Source: Fen-1364 sp049515135 (lineage in GTDB: Bacteria > Spirochaetota > Spirochaetia > SZUA-6 > Fen-1364). From it: a stretch of 64,000 nt of DNA. Every line of letters begins with the position of its first letter. The first letter of the stretch is position 1. The notes beneath the pieces are model-generated. The model searched no databases. It was not told where the DNA came from and saw nothing but the letters and a program-made list of their open reading frames with translations. Location of the stretch: contig JBEKUJ010000005.1 of assembly GCA_049515135.1 (NCBI GenBank), positions 1 to 64,000 on the forward strand, given 5' to 3'. Position numbers and translations under genes: made by a program. Shown here one piece after another: positions 22,839-31,605 of this stretch.

Positions 22839-23593
22839 AGACTCGCGCTGTGCTCATGGCATTTTTCCTGCTGTTGTCTGTAATGGCGGCGCCCGCGCAG
22901 GTCAGGCAGAAGGACATCCGCGTTGTTGCAACAAACAGCTGGACGGCTGCTCTTGCCGCGGCAGCGGGAGCAAGGGACATCGTTACCCTTGCGCCGACAG
23001 GCCTTCGCCACCCGGCTGAGTACGAGCTGAAACCGTCGGACGTCGCGATGCTCAAAGGGGCGAAGCTCATTGTCACCACGGGCTTCGAGGTCATGGCAAA
23101 GCGTCTGGCTGAGGCAGCCGGAAGCCGCAGGATCCGGGTCCTGCGCATCGATGCCGACTATTCCCTGGAGACCATGCGCACCTCTATCCTCGCCATCGCG
23201 GACATCCTGGGGACCCAGGATCAGGCGCGCGACTCGATTGCAGACCTGGAGACTTTCCTTTCCTCATGGAAGCAGGAGCTTCGTGATGACGGCCTGTACG
23301 GCGCGCCCATCCTGGTGCACGTCTTCCAGCAGCCGTTGATGGCGGAGCTTGGTTTCACCATCAAGGGCGTCTTTGGTCCCGCTCCTCTGGAGGCCGCGCA
23401 GATTGCGAAGCTCTCTGCGGAAAAGGTGACCTACATCGTGGACAACTGGCACAATGAGGTCGCCGCTCCCCTCAGGGAGACCCTGCCGGACGCGCGGTAC
23501 GCCTCCCTCATCAATTTTCCCGGGCCTGACGATACGAAGACCCTGCTGGATGTGCTGAGCGACGATCGCCACATCCTCTCAACTGCGAAGTGA
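22835..23593 (+). CDS. Metal ABC transporter substrate-binding protein (ZnuA/TroA-like, compact)
   Basis: The ATG at 22835 overlaps the permease stop. A signal peptide (MKTRAVLMAFFLLLSVMAAPAQ) is followed by a 230-residue cluster-9 binding domain: VVATNSWTAALAAAAGARD, TGLRHPAEYELKPSDVAMLKGAKLIV (first histidine ligand), HVFQQPLMAELGF and YIVDNWHNE. It is shorter than typical ZnuA and has no histidine-rich loop. The exact ligand set differs from the two binding proteins at 34.7-36.5 kb, so this may carry a different metal. The metal itself cannot be told from sequence. Confidence 0.82.
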   Translation: MKTRAVLMAFFLLLSVMAAPAQVRQKDIRVVATNSWTAALAAAAGARDIVTLAPTGLRHPAEYELKPSDVAMLKGAKLIVTTGFEVMAKRLAEAAGSRRIRVLRIDADYSLETMRTSILAIADILGTQDQARDSIADLETFLSSWKQELRDDGLYGAPILVHVFQQPLMAELGFTIKGVFGPAPLEAAQIAKLSAEKVTYIVDNWHNEVAAPLRETLPDARYASLINFPGPDDTKTLLDVLSDDRHILSTAK

Positions 23594-23660
23594 GCGCGGG
23601 CGACCGCCGGCGTCACGGACCACCTTTCGCCTTTTTCCCAGCTGCCGTATACTACGCGGT

Positions 23661-24092
23661 ATGCTCCACAAGAAGCCGTTGGGGGGAAAGAGATTCCAGG
23701 TGACCTTCACCGTGCCGCCGATCCCGGGAGTGGAAACCCTGCACCTGTGCGGGGAGTTCAACGGGTGGAGCGAGACCGCAACCCCGATGCGGCGTGAGGG
23801 TGACGGTTCCTGGAGCGCTGTCCTTGCCCTGGACGGCGGCAAATCGTACATGTTCCGCTACCGCGACGAGCACGGCGCATGGCACAACGACCGGGCTGCT
23901 GACGCATATGTCCCCAACCAGTTCGGAAGCGAGAACTCGGTGCTGGACCTGGCGGCGCTTGGAGTCCCCGTCGGGGAGAACGAGGGTCGGGAAAGAAAGC
24001 GCCGGCCCTCGGGCAGACCCTCTGCGCCAGGCAGGCCAGCAGCGCCCGGGAAGCCTGCGGCGCGAAGCCAGCAGAAAAGACGCAGGCGGTAG
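23661..24092 (+). CDS. CBM48 (glycogen-binding) domain protein with basic tail
   Basis: The 143-residue protein is mostly one CBM48/AMPK-type module (about residues 8-98): VTFTVPPIPGVETLHLCGEFNGWSE, MRREGDGSWSAVLALDGGKSYMFRYRD and NDRAADAYVPNQFGSENSVL. Such modules bind glycogen or maltodextrin. No catalytic domain follows. The last 40 residues are disordered and rich in Arg, Pro, Gly and Ala (GRPSAPGRPAAPGKPAARSQ). Single-module CBM48 proteins are known as regulators or scaffolds; its partner is not apparent. It fits the glucan-handling theme of malQ and the amylase elsewhere in the window. Confidence 0.85.
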   Translation: MLHKKPLGGKRFQVTFTVPPIPGVETLHLCGEFNGWSETATPMRREGDGSWSAVLALDGGKSYMFRYRDEHGAWHNDRAADAYVPNQFGSENSVLDLAALGVPVGENEGRERKRRPSGRPSAPGRPAAPGKPAARSQQKRRRR

Positions 24093-24101
24093 AGAGGCCG
24101 T

Positions 24102-25106
24102 TCAGGACCTCTGGGGGTTGACCAGGATGCGTCCGGTCACCCTGCCCTGCAGCATCGTATCGATCCAGTCATTCAAGTCCGCAAGAGAACATTCCCGTGC
24201 CATAGAGTCGAGATCTTGAGGCTTCCACGGTCCGGCCAGGCTGCCCCAGATCTCCTGCCTCAGCTGGTCGGGACACCGGCCGGACTCGATCCCGAGCAGC
24301 CGGACCCCTCGCAGGATGAAGGGGAACACGCTCAGAGGGAGCTCGGGCGATGCGGCGTTCCCGCATGCTGCCACGGAGCCGCCGTAGACGGTGGACCTGA
24401 TTGCCGTTGAAAGGATGTTTCCGCCGACTGTGTCAATGACTGCGGACCATCTCTGCGAGAGAAGGGCTTTGCCCGACGTGTCGTCGAGCTCAGCCCGCAG
24501 GAGCACGTCGCGCGCGCCAAGGGAAGCAAGGAAATCCCGTTGGTCCGCCTTTCCCGTGCCGGCAACCACCTGATAGCCGAGCTTCGAAAGGAGGGCGACG
24601 GCAAAGCACCCCACTCCTCCCGTTGCTCCCGTGACCAGCACCTCAGCGCTGCCAGGCGACAGGCCCTGCTCCTGCAGTGTGCGGACGGAGAGCGCGGCTG
24701 TAAAGCCGGCTGTTCCGATGATCATGGACTCCCGCAGAGTCAGCCCGGAGGGGGGCCTCAGGGCCCATTCAGCGGGCACCCTGACGTACTGGCCAAACCC
24801 GCCGGGCACGCCGGTGCCGAGATCCCGGCCACAGACGATCACGCTGTCGCCCGGCGTGTAAGCCGGGACCGCGCTCTCCGCCACGACGCCGGCAGCGTCG
24901 ATCCCGGGGGTCAGCGGGTACCTGCGCGCAACACCGCGCCGGCCCGCCGCGGCCAGGGCGTCCTTGAAGTTGAGCGAGCTGTACAAGACGCGAACAAGAA
25001 GGTCCCCCGGCGGCAGCTCCGAGACGCTCTGCCTGCTCACCTTCCGGGTGAAAGCGCCATCCGCCCCACGACTGACCACAAGCGCGCTGAAAGAGCGAGG
25101 CTCCAT
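24102..25106 (-). CDS. acuI: YhdH/AcuI-type acrylyl-CoA reductase-like MDR protein
   Basis: The 334-residue protein has the AcuI/YhdH signature: LLVRVLYSSLNFKDALAAAG, PLTPGIDAAGVVAES, GRDLGTGVPGGFGQYVRVP, LVTGATGGVGCFAVALLSKLGY and the C-terminal LQGRVTGRILVN. AcuI reduces acrylyl-CoA to propionyl-CoA with NADPH; YhdH relatives share the fold, and substrate cannot be fixed from sequence. It is convergent with the CBM48 gene and divergent from the Ntn-hydrolase gene. Confidence 0.85.
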   Translation of the reverse strand: MEPRSFSALVVSRGADGAFTRKVSRQSVSELPPGDLLVRVLYSSLNFKDALAAAGRRGVARRYPLTPGIDAAGVVAESAVPAYTPGDSVIVCGRDLGTGVPGGFGQYVRVPAEWALRPPSGLTLRESMIIGTAGFTAALSVRTLQEQGLSPGSAEVLVTGATGGVGCFAVALLSKLGYQVVAGTGKADQRDFLASLGARDVLLRAELDDTSGKALLSQRWSAVIDTVGGNILSTAIRSTVYGGSVAACGNAASPELPLSVFPFILRGVRLLGIESGRCPDQLRQEIWGSLAGPWKPQDLDSMARECSLADLNDWIDTMLQGRVTGRILVNPQRS

Positions 25107-25139
25107 ATGCTACTATCATACACTGCAAGGGGGCTCGCT

Positions 25140-26960
25140 GTGCCATTCTCTGAACAGGCTTCAAGCAGGCGGGACCGGATCCAGGCCGCTTTTGCCAATG
25201 ACGGCTTTGCAGTCACGCGAGCCGTGGAAAAGGACGGCTGCGTCGGCCTGCTTGCAGAGCACCAAAGCGCCCGTATCGGCGGCTTCGGCCCGGCCAAGCG
25301 CGCGTTCTACCTCGAAGGTGACAATTACCAGATGGGCTTTCTTCTTGGTCTCCTGGCATGGGAAGAGATCGGGAGGATGACGCATGAGTTCCTGCGGAAC
25401 GTCGTATTTTCCTTTTTCGACCGCAGGGCCGCGGCAACGGGAAAAGTCTTGGCTGATCTCATGAGGCTCGTTGTCCATGCCGCCACAAGCGCCTCCCGAA
25501 CAGTGCTGCCCGACGTCCCCGGGGAGTACCTCGAGGAGATCCAGGGCATTCTTGACGGATACGCGGCATCAGGCGCGCCGACGCCGGTCTCCCGCGATGA
25601 GCTTGTCACGCTGAACTTCGGCATAGACGCAGTGCTGGCGCACGTATATTCAGGGACGCTCTTTGCGCGAAAGGGCATCTCCCCGGGAATGCTGCGCACC
25701 CCCATTGGATGCAACGCGTTCTTTCTCAGCGGTCCCGCCGCCGGCGGCAAATGCATTTTCGGCCGCGACTTCATGTTCCCCACGGCCAACGTGTTTCAGG
25801 AAACAGCGTGCCTGATCATCTACCGGCCGTCCACCCGGGCCGGCAAGGAGCGCTGCATGTTCGTCAGCCAGACGGCCCCCGGGATCATCGGCTCGATCAC
25901 CGGGCTGAGCTCCGCGGGAGTGGCAATGGGCGTCAACATGCTTCCCGGCAGGTTCTGCTCCCCTGAGCGGCCGGGGTTCAACTCCCTTCCCCTTGTTCGA
26001 GACTGCCTGCAATACTGCGGGGATGCCGATGAAGCCGTCGAAAGGGCGGCAGAGGCGCAGCGCGGCGTGACGTGGCTGTACCCCGTGGCCGACGCCCGCG
26101 GCAGGGCCTTTGTGATTGAAGCAGGCCGCACGCTGGACCCGGAGGAACGATTCCCTTACTTCACCTGGGTGCCCTGGCACTACAGGCGCCGCCTGCCGTC
26201 GCTGGCGTTCATCCGGCGGATGCGCCGCAGGCATCACATGCCGCGGCCCGTCAGGGGGACAGTGGCACGCGGAGCGGACTACATCCTGCCCAGCGAGTAC
26301 ATCACGCGGTGGAACGAGCGTCTGTGGCGCGCATTCGACAGGGACTGGTTCGTGCGGATAGTGGATTTTCTGGGCGACCTGGCGGGCCTGGTGATCGACC
26401 TGTTCAAAGGCAGGCTCGGTTCGCTGTGGCCGGCGCTCAAGGAGGACGTGCGGGCTCTCCATGAGGCAGCCGACTTCTCCCGGGTCGATTTCTCGGAGCG
26501 CGGCTCAATCAACAGCACATGGCGGGACAAGAACTGCCCGGGGCCTTTCTATTTTGCCCCTCAGAGGGCGCACAGGCCCGATGTGCTGGTAGCGACCAAT
26601 CACGCCATTTCGCCGGAAATCAGGCTCACCGCGATGAACGAGTGGACAGCGCTCCTGGCCGGAGGGAACCTGAACGAGATCCAATGGCGCTACGACGAGC
26701 TGAGCCGCGAGATCCTGGATGCGATTGACGCGTCTCCGTCCGGCGTCACCGAGGAAGCGGCGTGGGACCTCATCAACTTTCTTCGGCCCGGCGGAAGGTT
26801 CCCCGATTTCTACAATCCGGACGGCCTGCCGACAGGGGCTGGAATCCAGGTCCACGGAAGCGTCAGCCTATGCGAGCTCACGACCAGGAGCATAAAGAGC
26901 CTCTACGGCTACTACGGCGATCAGCCGGTGACGATCCATCTGCAGAATTATCTCCGCTGA
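25140..26960 (+). CDS. Large C45-type Ntn-hydrolase (acyl-CoA:6-APA acyltransferase-like)
   Basis: I start at the GTG at 25140, which has AAGGGGG seven bases upstream; an ATG at 25107 is possible. The 606-residue protein has about 190 residues before Cys191 in PIGCNAFFLSGPAAGGKCIFGRDFMF. That resembles the processing site and nucleophile of the C45/phospholipase-B-like group, where the peptide bond before Cys is cut and Cys becomes the N-terminal nucleophile. FVSQTAPGIIGSITGLSSAGVAMGVNML and the C-terminal ATNHAISPEIRL support this. It has no clear signal peptide. Members cleave amides or acyl peptides; the substrate here is unknown. Confidence 0.7.
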   Translation: MPFSEQASSRRDRIQAAFANDGFAVTRAVEKDGCVGLLAEHQSARIGGFGPAKRAFYLEGDNYQMGFLLGLLAWEEIGRMTHEFLRNVVFSFFDRRAAATGKVLADLMRLVVHAATSASRTVLPDVPGEYLEEIQGILDGYAASGAPTPVSRDELVTLNFGIDAVLAHVYSGTLFARKGISPGMLRTPIGCNAFFLSGPAAGGKCIFGRDFMFPTANVFQETACLIIYRPSTRAGKERCMFVSQTAPGIIGSITGLSSAGVAMGVNMLPGRFCSPERPGFNSLPLVRDCLQYCGDADEAVERAAEAQRGVTWLYPVADARGRAFVIEAGRTLDPEERFPYFTWVPWHYRRRLPSLAFIRRMRRRHHMPRPVRGTVARGADYILPSEYITRWNERLWRAFDRDWFVRIVDFLGDLAGLVIDLFKGRLGSLWPALKEDVRALHEAADFSRVDFSERGSINSTWRDKNCPGPFYFAPQRAHRPDVLVATNHAISPEIRLTAMNEWTALLAGGNLNEIQWRYDELSREILDAIDASPSGVTEEAAWDLINFLRPGGRFPDFYNPDGLPTGAGIQVHGSVSLCELTTRSIKSLYGYYGDQPVTIHLQNYLR

Positions 26961-27088
26961 AGGCCGCAGCGCAGGCGCTACACCCCGACGAGTTTCTGGG
27001 CAATGGACGAAACCCCGGGCTTTCCCGCCAAGCCGGGCAGCTGGCAGAGGCGCCTCGCGACGGTGTACATTGGGGCGGGAGGCGAACC

Positions 27089-27721
27089 ATGGAAGGCCGG
27101 AGGGAAACGCGCGTGCTTCTTGTCGTCGACGTGCAGAACGACTTCTGCCCCGGGGGAAGCCTGGCGGTGGAAGAAGGGGACCAGGTGGTGCCGGTGATCA
27201 ACCGGCTTATGCCGCTCTTCGATCGCGTGGTGGCAACCCAGGATTGGCACCCGAAGGACCATGTCTCATTCGCTTCGAACCATCCCGGCAGGAAGGTGCT
27301 CGACGTGGTGGACGCAGACGGAATCCAGCAGGTCCTCTGGCCGGACCACTGCGTCCAGGGGACGCGGGGCGCTGAGCTTTCTCCGCTTCTTTCGGTAGGG
27401 CGGATAGAGCTTGTGCTTCGCAAGGGGCTGCGGCCCAGGCTCGATTCATACTCCGTGTTCTTCGAGAACGACCACGCCACGGACACAGGGCTTCGCTACT
27501 ATCTAGAAGGGCTGGGAGCCGGCGAGATATTCCTTTGCGGCCTCGCGACCGACTATTGCGTGCGCTCATCCGCCCTGGATGCCCGCGGGCTCGGGTTCAA
27601 GGTCTCCGTGGTCCGCGACGCCTGCCGCGGCGTGAACTTCCCCGACGGGAGCATCGAGCAGGCGTACAAGGACATGGAGGCAGCAGGCGTGCATCTGATC
27701 AACTCCGCCGAGGCGAGCTGA
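27089..27721 (+). CDS. pncA: Nicotinamidase (PncA), isochorismatase family
   Basis: PncA hydrolyses nicotinamide to nicotinate in NAD salvage. I start at the ATG at 27089, preceded by GGGAGG. In 210 residues one sees the catalytic aspartate in VLLVVDVQNDFCPGGSLAV, metal-site residues in QDWHPKDHVSFASNH, WPDHCVQGTRGAEL, the lysine in ELVLRKGL, and the nucleophile Cys in CGLATDYCVRSSALDA with its cis-peptide neighbour. All key residues are present. The end overlaps the convergent CDF transporter gene by 23 bases. Confidence 0.93.
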   Translation: MEGRRETRVLLVVDVQNDFCPGGSLAVEEGDQVVPVINRLMPLFDRVVATQDWHPKDHVSFASNHPGRKVLDVVDADGIQQVLWPDHCVQGTRGAELSPLLSVGRIELVLRKGLRPRLDSYSVFFENDHATDTGLRYYLEGLGAGEIFLCGLATDYCVRSSALDARGLGFKVSVVRDACRGVNFPDGSIEQAYKDMEAAGVHLINSAEAS

Positions 27722-28658
27722 AGGCGTCCCGCGCCGTCCCTGCCTCCGTTTCCAGGGGGTTGATCTGGATGAATGCCCGGGAGATTTCGTCCACGCCCTC
27801 GATCTCCCGCTGCACCCTTTCGCTGATGTCGTGCGCCTCCTCCACCGACAGCCGCCTGTCTACGTCCACGTGAAGTGCAACCTCCACCGTTGTACCGACC
27901 CAGTGTGCCGACACGTCATGCAGGCCAAGGACCCCCGGGACGGCGCGGGCGCGCGCCTTGATGGACTCCACCAGGGCCTCCGGAGGCGCTTCTCCCATGA
28001 GGTACTTGATGTTGGACCTGCCGATGCCGAATCCCGCCCAGATTATCCACAGCCCGACCAGAATTGCCGCAATGGGATCGAATATGGGAAACCCCAGGTT
28101 GGACGCGCCGACTCCCACGATGACCGCGGCCGAGATGAGGACGTCGTTCCTGTGGTCTGTTGCGGAAGCCATGAGCGCCGTGCTGCCTGTGCGCGCGGCA
28201 GTGATCCGGGCGTACAGGTGCATGCCGAGCTTGATTACCAGGACGCAGGCCAGGACGACGATGGGAAGGATGCCTTTCAGGATCTTCTCCCCGGTGAACA
28301 TGCGCGTCACGGACTGGGCGATGATCTCGAACCCGACGATTCCCGTGAAAATGGCAACGACCAGCCCGGCCAGCGGCTGTGCCCTCTTGTGCCCGAAGGG
28401 GTGTCCGGCGTCCGGACCCTTATAGGAGCTCCTGATGCTGACAAAGACGATTGCCGATGCAACGATATCGGTGAGGGAATTGAACGAGTCCGAGATGAGT
28501 GCGATGGAATTGAAGGAGAAGCCGACGAGAATCTTGCCCCCAAAGAGGACAGCGTTGCCGACGATCCCCATCCAGACAGCAAGTCTCTCCTGGGCGTCCT
28601 GGAAGCCCCTGCTCATGCGCAGGCCACCATACGGTGCCAGGCACTGACTGTCAACCAC
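27699..28658 (-). CDS. Cation diffusion facilitator (CDF) metal exporter
   Basis: This 319-residue inner-membrane antiporter has the CDF pattern: SIALISDSFNSLTDIVASAIVF (helix 2 metal site S/D...D), KGPDAGHPFGHKRAQPLAGL, and the helix 5 site ATDHRNDVLISAAVIVG with the HxxxD pair. The cytoplasmic C-terminal domain (about 215-300) contains GTTVEVALHVDVDRRLSVEEAHDISERV. The helix 2/5 pattern suggests Zn, Fe or Mn export. The start is unsure: the listed GTG or the methionine at 28614-28616 (MSRGFQDAQER), which fits the family better. Confidence 0.92.
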   Translation of the reverse strand: MVDSQCLAPYGGLRMSRGFQDAQERLAVWMGIVGNAVLFGGKILVGFSFNSIALISDSFNSLTDIVASAIVFVSIRSSYKGPDAGHPFGHKRAQPLAGLVVAIFTGIVGFEIIAQSVTRMFTGEKILKGILPIVVLACVLVIKLGMHLYARITAARTGSTALMASATDHRNDVLISAAVIVGVGASNLGFPIFDPIAAILVGLWIIWAGFGIGRSNIKYLMGEAPPEALVESIKARARAVPGVLGLHDVSAHWVGTTVEVALHVDVDRRLSVEEAHDISERVQREIEGVDEISRAFIQINPLETEAGTARDAFSSPRRS

Positions 28659-28697
28659 GGGGGAAGGGGGCGGTGCCCCCTTCCCGATTCGATCTAG

Positions 28698-28781
28698 CCC
28701 GGACCGCGCCCACCGCGCTTGCGCGGTGTTGCGCGGTATCCGGTAAACGTTGCTCTACGCGTCAGGCGTGCCATCGCCCTA
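28698..28781. repeat. Dispersed hairpin repeat, long copy
   Basis: This holds CCCGGACCGCGC...GCGCGGTATCCGGTAAACGT and then GTGCCATCGCCCT at 28768-28780. Outer arms ACCGCGC (28703-28709) and GCGCGGT (28731-28737) pair, enclosing a second stem CCGCGC/GCGCGG. It shares ATCCGGTARACG and GTGCCATCGCCCT with the copy at 58042 and the CCCGGACCGCGC start with the copy at 13287. Confidence 0.7.
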
Positions 28782-28788
28782 CAAGCTC

Positions 28789-29271
28789 CTATGCCTTGTC
28801 CGCCGTGGGGGACTCGCCGCCCTGCCCCCCTGCGGCGCTCCCCGCTTTCTTGCGGTCAACGAACCGTCGGAACGCCTCCTTGCCTTCCTCATTCCAGAAG
28901 TCGTGGGCGTACCGCCACCATTCGCGGTCCCCGGGCCAATCGCCCCTGTGCCACGACTCCTTCCGGAAGGGGCTTCCGCCCCAGGGGTTGCCCCGCCAGG
29001 GCCCGCGGCCGGGTCCCCTGCTGCCCATTGCGCCAAAGATGATCTTGGCAAGGAGCAGGATTCCGAAGCCCTGCCAGTAGCCGATCTCACCAAGGTGGAA
29101 GATCGGGGGCATGATCCAGTTCCACAGAACCATCACCAGCCAGCCGAAGATCAGGGCAAAGATGGCCGCAAAAACCACTCCCGCAAGGACCATTCCCGCG
29201 ATGCGCAGCCCGCGCAGACCCGGACGGTGGTGATGCGGATACCAGCCATCATGCTTTTGTTCTTCCGTCAT
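28789..29271 (-). CDS. Small membrane protein coupled to an ECF sigma factor
   Basis: The 160-residue protein starts at the ATG overlapping the sigma-factor stop (ATGA). It has a histidine-containing head (DGWYPHHHRP), two hydrophobic segments (GMVLAGVVFAAIFALIFGWLVMVLWNWIMP and YWQGFGILLLAKIIFG), and a soluble Arg/Trp-rich tail (RKESWHRGDWPGDREWWRYA) ending in charged residues. Proteins with the LWNWxMP...YWQxxGxLLLxKIxFG pattern recur beside ECF sigma factors. An anti-sigma or membrane-sensing role is plausible by context, though it has no zinc-finger anti-sigma motif. Confidence 0.75.
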   Translation of the reverse strand: MTEEQKHDGWYPHHHRPGLRGLRIAGMVLAGVVFAAIFALIFGWLVMVLWNWIMPPIFHLGEIGYWQGFGILLLAKIIFGAMGSRGPGRGPWRGNPWGGSPFRKESWHRGDWPGDREWWRYAHDFWNEEGKEAFRRFVDRKKAGSAAGGQGGESPTADKA

Positions 29272-29780
29272 ACAGTTCCTCCCTCGAGCGCTTTTCGCAG
29301 CGCATGGATGGCCCGATGCTTCCGTGCCAGGAGGGTCCCGATGGGGACGTCCCACTCCTCCGAGAGCTCCCGGAAGCTCCTCCCTTCCAGCTCGGTCGCG
29401 ACCAGAACGGACTTCTGCGCGGGGACCAGCGAGTCGATGGCCTTGAACAGCTTCTCGCTGTTCTCCTTCCAATCGACCTGCACGGAGGCTTCGTAGCGCT
29501 CGTCCAGCACCGGTTCGGAGAGAGCCACGGCCTTCTTCGGCGCCGCCCGGTAGGCATCCACGATGCGGTTCCTGAGCGAGCGGTAGAAGTACGCGGCAAC
29601 GTCCGCAATGGGCGCCGTCACGTCCGCCTTCTCGAAGATGCCGGCAACGACGTCCTGCACGATGTCCTCAGCGTCCCGGTCCGCGCTGTCCGCAATCCAT
29701 GAGCGCACGTAACCGACCAGCCGGTGCCATTCGGTTGCGATGAAGTCCGCGATGCGCTTTTTCTGCGTATCCGCGCTCAT
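29268..29780 (-). CDS. ECF RNA polymerase sigma factor
   Basis: The 170-residue protein has sigma region 2 (WHRLVGYVRSWIADSADRDAEDIVQDVVAGIFEKA, with the region 2.2 DAEDIVQDV core) and region 4 (SLVPAQKSVLVATELEGRSFRELSEEWDVPIGTLLARKHRAI, the helix-turn-helix reading the -35). Region 3 is absent, as in ECF factors. Its stop overlaps the start of the downstream membrane protein, so the two are translated together and the membrane protein probably controls it. The stress signal is unknown. Confidence 0.92.
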   Translation of the reverse strand: MSADTQKKRIADFIATEWHRLVGYVRSWIADSADRDAEDIVQDVVAGIFEKADVTAPIADVAAYFYRSLRNRIVDAYRAAPKKAVALSEPVLDERYEASVQVDWKENSEKLFKAIDSLVPAQKSVLVATELEGRSFRELSEEWDVPIGTLLARKHRAIHALRKALEGGTV

Positions 29781-29784
29781 GCCA

Positions 29785-30582
29785 TCAAGGACGGGAAACC
29801 CGCCCCTTTATTGCATCCGGCGCGAAGCCGCGGAGAAAACTGCCCAGCACGTCTGCAAGCACCTCGGGAGCGCTCACATGGAGCCAATGATCGGCCTGGG
29901 GGATCGTTTCGAAGACGGCGGCGGGGAAATGGCGACGCATCACGGGGAGGTCGTCCCGCGTGACGTACCTGGATTTCCCTCCGGCCACAAGGAGCGCCGG
30001 TCCATCGTATCGGCCCTCCACGGCTGCAAAGTCCCCGCTCAGCGTGGAGGACTCCAGCGCCGGGACGTTCAGCCGCCATCGGAAACCCCGGCCATCCCGC
30101 ACGGCGTTCGTCAGGATGAACTGGCGGACGCCGGGGTCGGGGAGGACATCGGCCAGCAGCGAATCCAGCTCCGCGCGGGAGCGGCATCTGCTGATGTCGA
30201 CGTGAAGGGCCCGAAACTCAGCTTCGTGCTCCGGCGGGTAGGGTCGCGGGGCTATGTCCAGGCTGGCGATTGCCCGCGTACGGTCAGGATGCGCAACGGC
30301 GAATCCCATGGCCACCAGCCCTCCCATGGAGTGTCCGACCAGCGTCAAAGGACCGGGGGCGTGCGTCCGGGCCCAGTCCGCAATGTCCTGCACGCACGCG
30401 GCCAGGGAGTGCTCGGCCGTGTGGGGAGAATCCCCATGATTGCGGAGGTCGACGAGCAGGCAGCGGCCCAGACCCGAGAGGCGTCGGCCCATCCCGACCC
30501 AGTTTTGGGACGACCCGAAAAGGCCGTGCAGAAACGCAATTGACGGTCCCCGGCCGCCAAGATCACGGAAAGCAAGATCCAT
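29785..30582 (-). CDS. Alpha/beta hydrolase (YbfF-like esterase)
   Basis: The 265-residue protein has oxyanion-loop sequence FLHGLFGSSQNW, the strand LLVDLRNHGDSPH, the nucleophile elbow LVGHSMGGLVAM, an acid near GKSRYVTRDD and the histidine in IPQADHWLHVSAPE. That completes an esterase catalytic triad. It resembles the YbfF/abhydrolase-11 branch, which hydrolyses short acyl esters or acyl-CoA. It ends five bases before the sigma-factor gene on the same strand, so it might be the first gene of that operon. No signal peptide. Confidence 0.85.
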   Translation of the reverse strand: MDLAFRDLGGRGPSIAFLHGLFGSSQNWVGMGRRLSGLGRCLLVDLRNHGDSPHTAEHSLAACVQDIADWARTHAPGPLTLVGHSMGGLVAMGFAVAHPDRTRAIASLDIAPRPYPPEHEAEFRALHVDISRCRSRAELDSLLADVLPDPGVRQFILTNAVRDGRGFRWRLNVPALESSTLSGDFAAVEGRYDGPALLVAGGKSRYVTRDDLPVMRRHFPAAVFETIPQADHWLHVSAPEVLADVLGSFLRGFAPDAIKGRVSRP

Positions 30583-30687
30583 TAACTGACCATCATAGTC
30601 AGCGGGACCGCAAAATCAACGCCGTGCGGCGGCCGGATGCCGGCGGACGGCATGTTGAACACCCACGATTCTTTGACGATACTTTAG

Positions 30688-31605
30688 GTGAAAGGCACCT
30701 GTTCGACTGCTGTGTTTATAGTACGACGCCGGCTGCTCCTGACCCTTCTGCTTGTTGCGACCCTTGCCCCTGGTGCCGGAATCAGCGCGGAGCCGCACGT
30801 CGCATCGCTTCAGTCCGTGCTGGCTGCACCCGCGGGTGCACAGGACGCCCCGTCCTTCAGCCTCTACCGGTGGGACCGGTTCCCGTCCATACTCGTTCTT
30901 GATACTGTGGATTACAGTTACCAGGACAGGATGTTCTCCCGCCTGGCCTTTTTCCTGGAAAAGCGTGGATTTCGGGGCCGTCTCCTGGACAACAACACCC
31001 TGGAAAAGTTGCATGGATGGAACGCTCATGACTATGGGCCGGAGGGGCTGGCGTCATTCTTCAGCGCAGCAGAGCTGACCGGTTTGGACTTGAACCCGGA
31101 AGAGCTCACCCTGAGGGACCTGGCCCTGGAAAACGGGATCGTAACGATAGTCCATGACCGCTTCGCGCCCGGGACAGGAGGCATCATCTCCATCTCAAGG
31201 TCTTCTTCCGCCGTAGAGCGCCGCCTGCTCCTCACCCACGAATCATTTCACGGCATCTTTTTCGCTTCCCCCGAGTACCGCGCGTTCTGTTTCCGTCTCT
31301 GGGACTCGCTGACCCCCGGGACGCGGGCCTTTTTCACGAGGTTTCTCGATGAGCTGGGGTATGACGGTGACTACCGCTACCTTGCTGTGAACGAGTTCCA
31401 GGCTTATCTCATGCAGCAGCCCGCGCGCTATGCCACGGAGTATTTCGAAAGGGTGACGAGGAGGTTCGCCGGTGAAGGGGCCAGCGTGCCGGTGGCCGGC
31501 ATGCTGGAGGCGGCCCATCGCCTTGACGCCTTCCTCCAGGCCCGGTTCGGCATTCGCGCCGGGGAAACGCTGGAGACTCGACGCACCTCGGGAGAGTCAG
31601 GGTGA
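30688..31605 (+). CDS. Exported protein with HESFH zinc-peptidase-like motif
   Basis: The 305-residue protein has an N-terminal hydrophobic signal (RRRLLLTLLLVATLAPGAG) and no lipobox. A gluzincin-like motif HESFH appears in RRLLLTHESFHGIFFASPEY near residue 190, and EFQAYLMQQP further on could supply a third metal ligand. I do not recognise the family. Its stop overlaps the start of the DUF1007 gene, which is itself coupled to a NicO metal exporter, so it may act in periplasmic metal handling. A weak start is noted: no clear ribosome binding site before the GTG at 30688. Confidence 0.6.
   Translation: MKGTCSTAVFIVRRRLLLTLLLVATLAPGAGISAEPHVASLQSVLAAPAGAQDAPSFSLYRWDRFPSILVLDTVDYSYQDRMFSRLAFFLEKRGFRGRLLDNNTLEKLHGWNAHDYGPEGLASFFSAAELTGLDLNPEELTLRDLALENGIVTIVHDRFAPGTGGIISISRSSSAVERRLLLTHESFHGIFFASPEYRAFCFRLWDSLTPGTRAFFTRFLDELGYDGDYRYLAVNEFQAYLMQQPARYATEYFERVTRRFAGEGASVPVAGMLEAAHRLDAFLQARFGIRAGETLETRRTSGESG

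Noticed and set aside
23594..23660. Terminator after the metal-binding-protein gene
   Set aside because: GC-rich with a CTTTTTCCC stretch, but no convincing stem precedes it.
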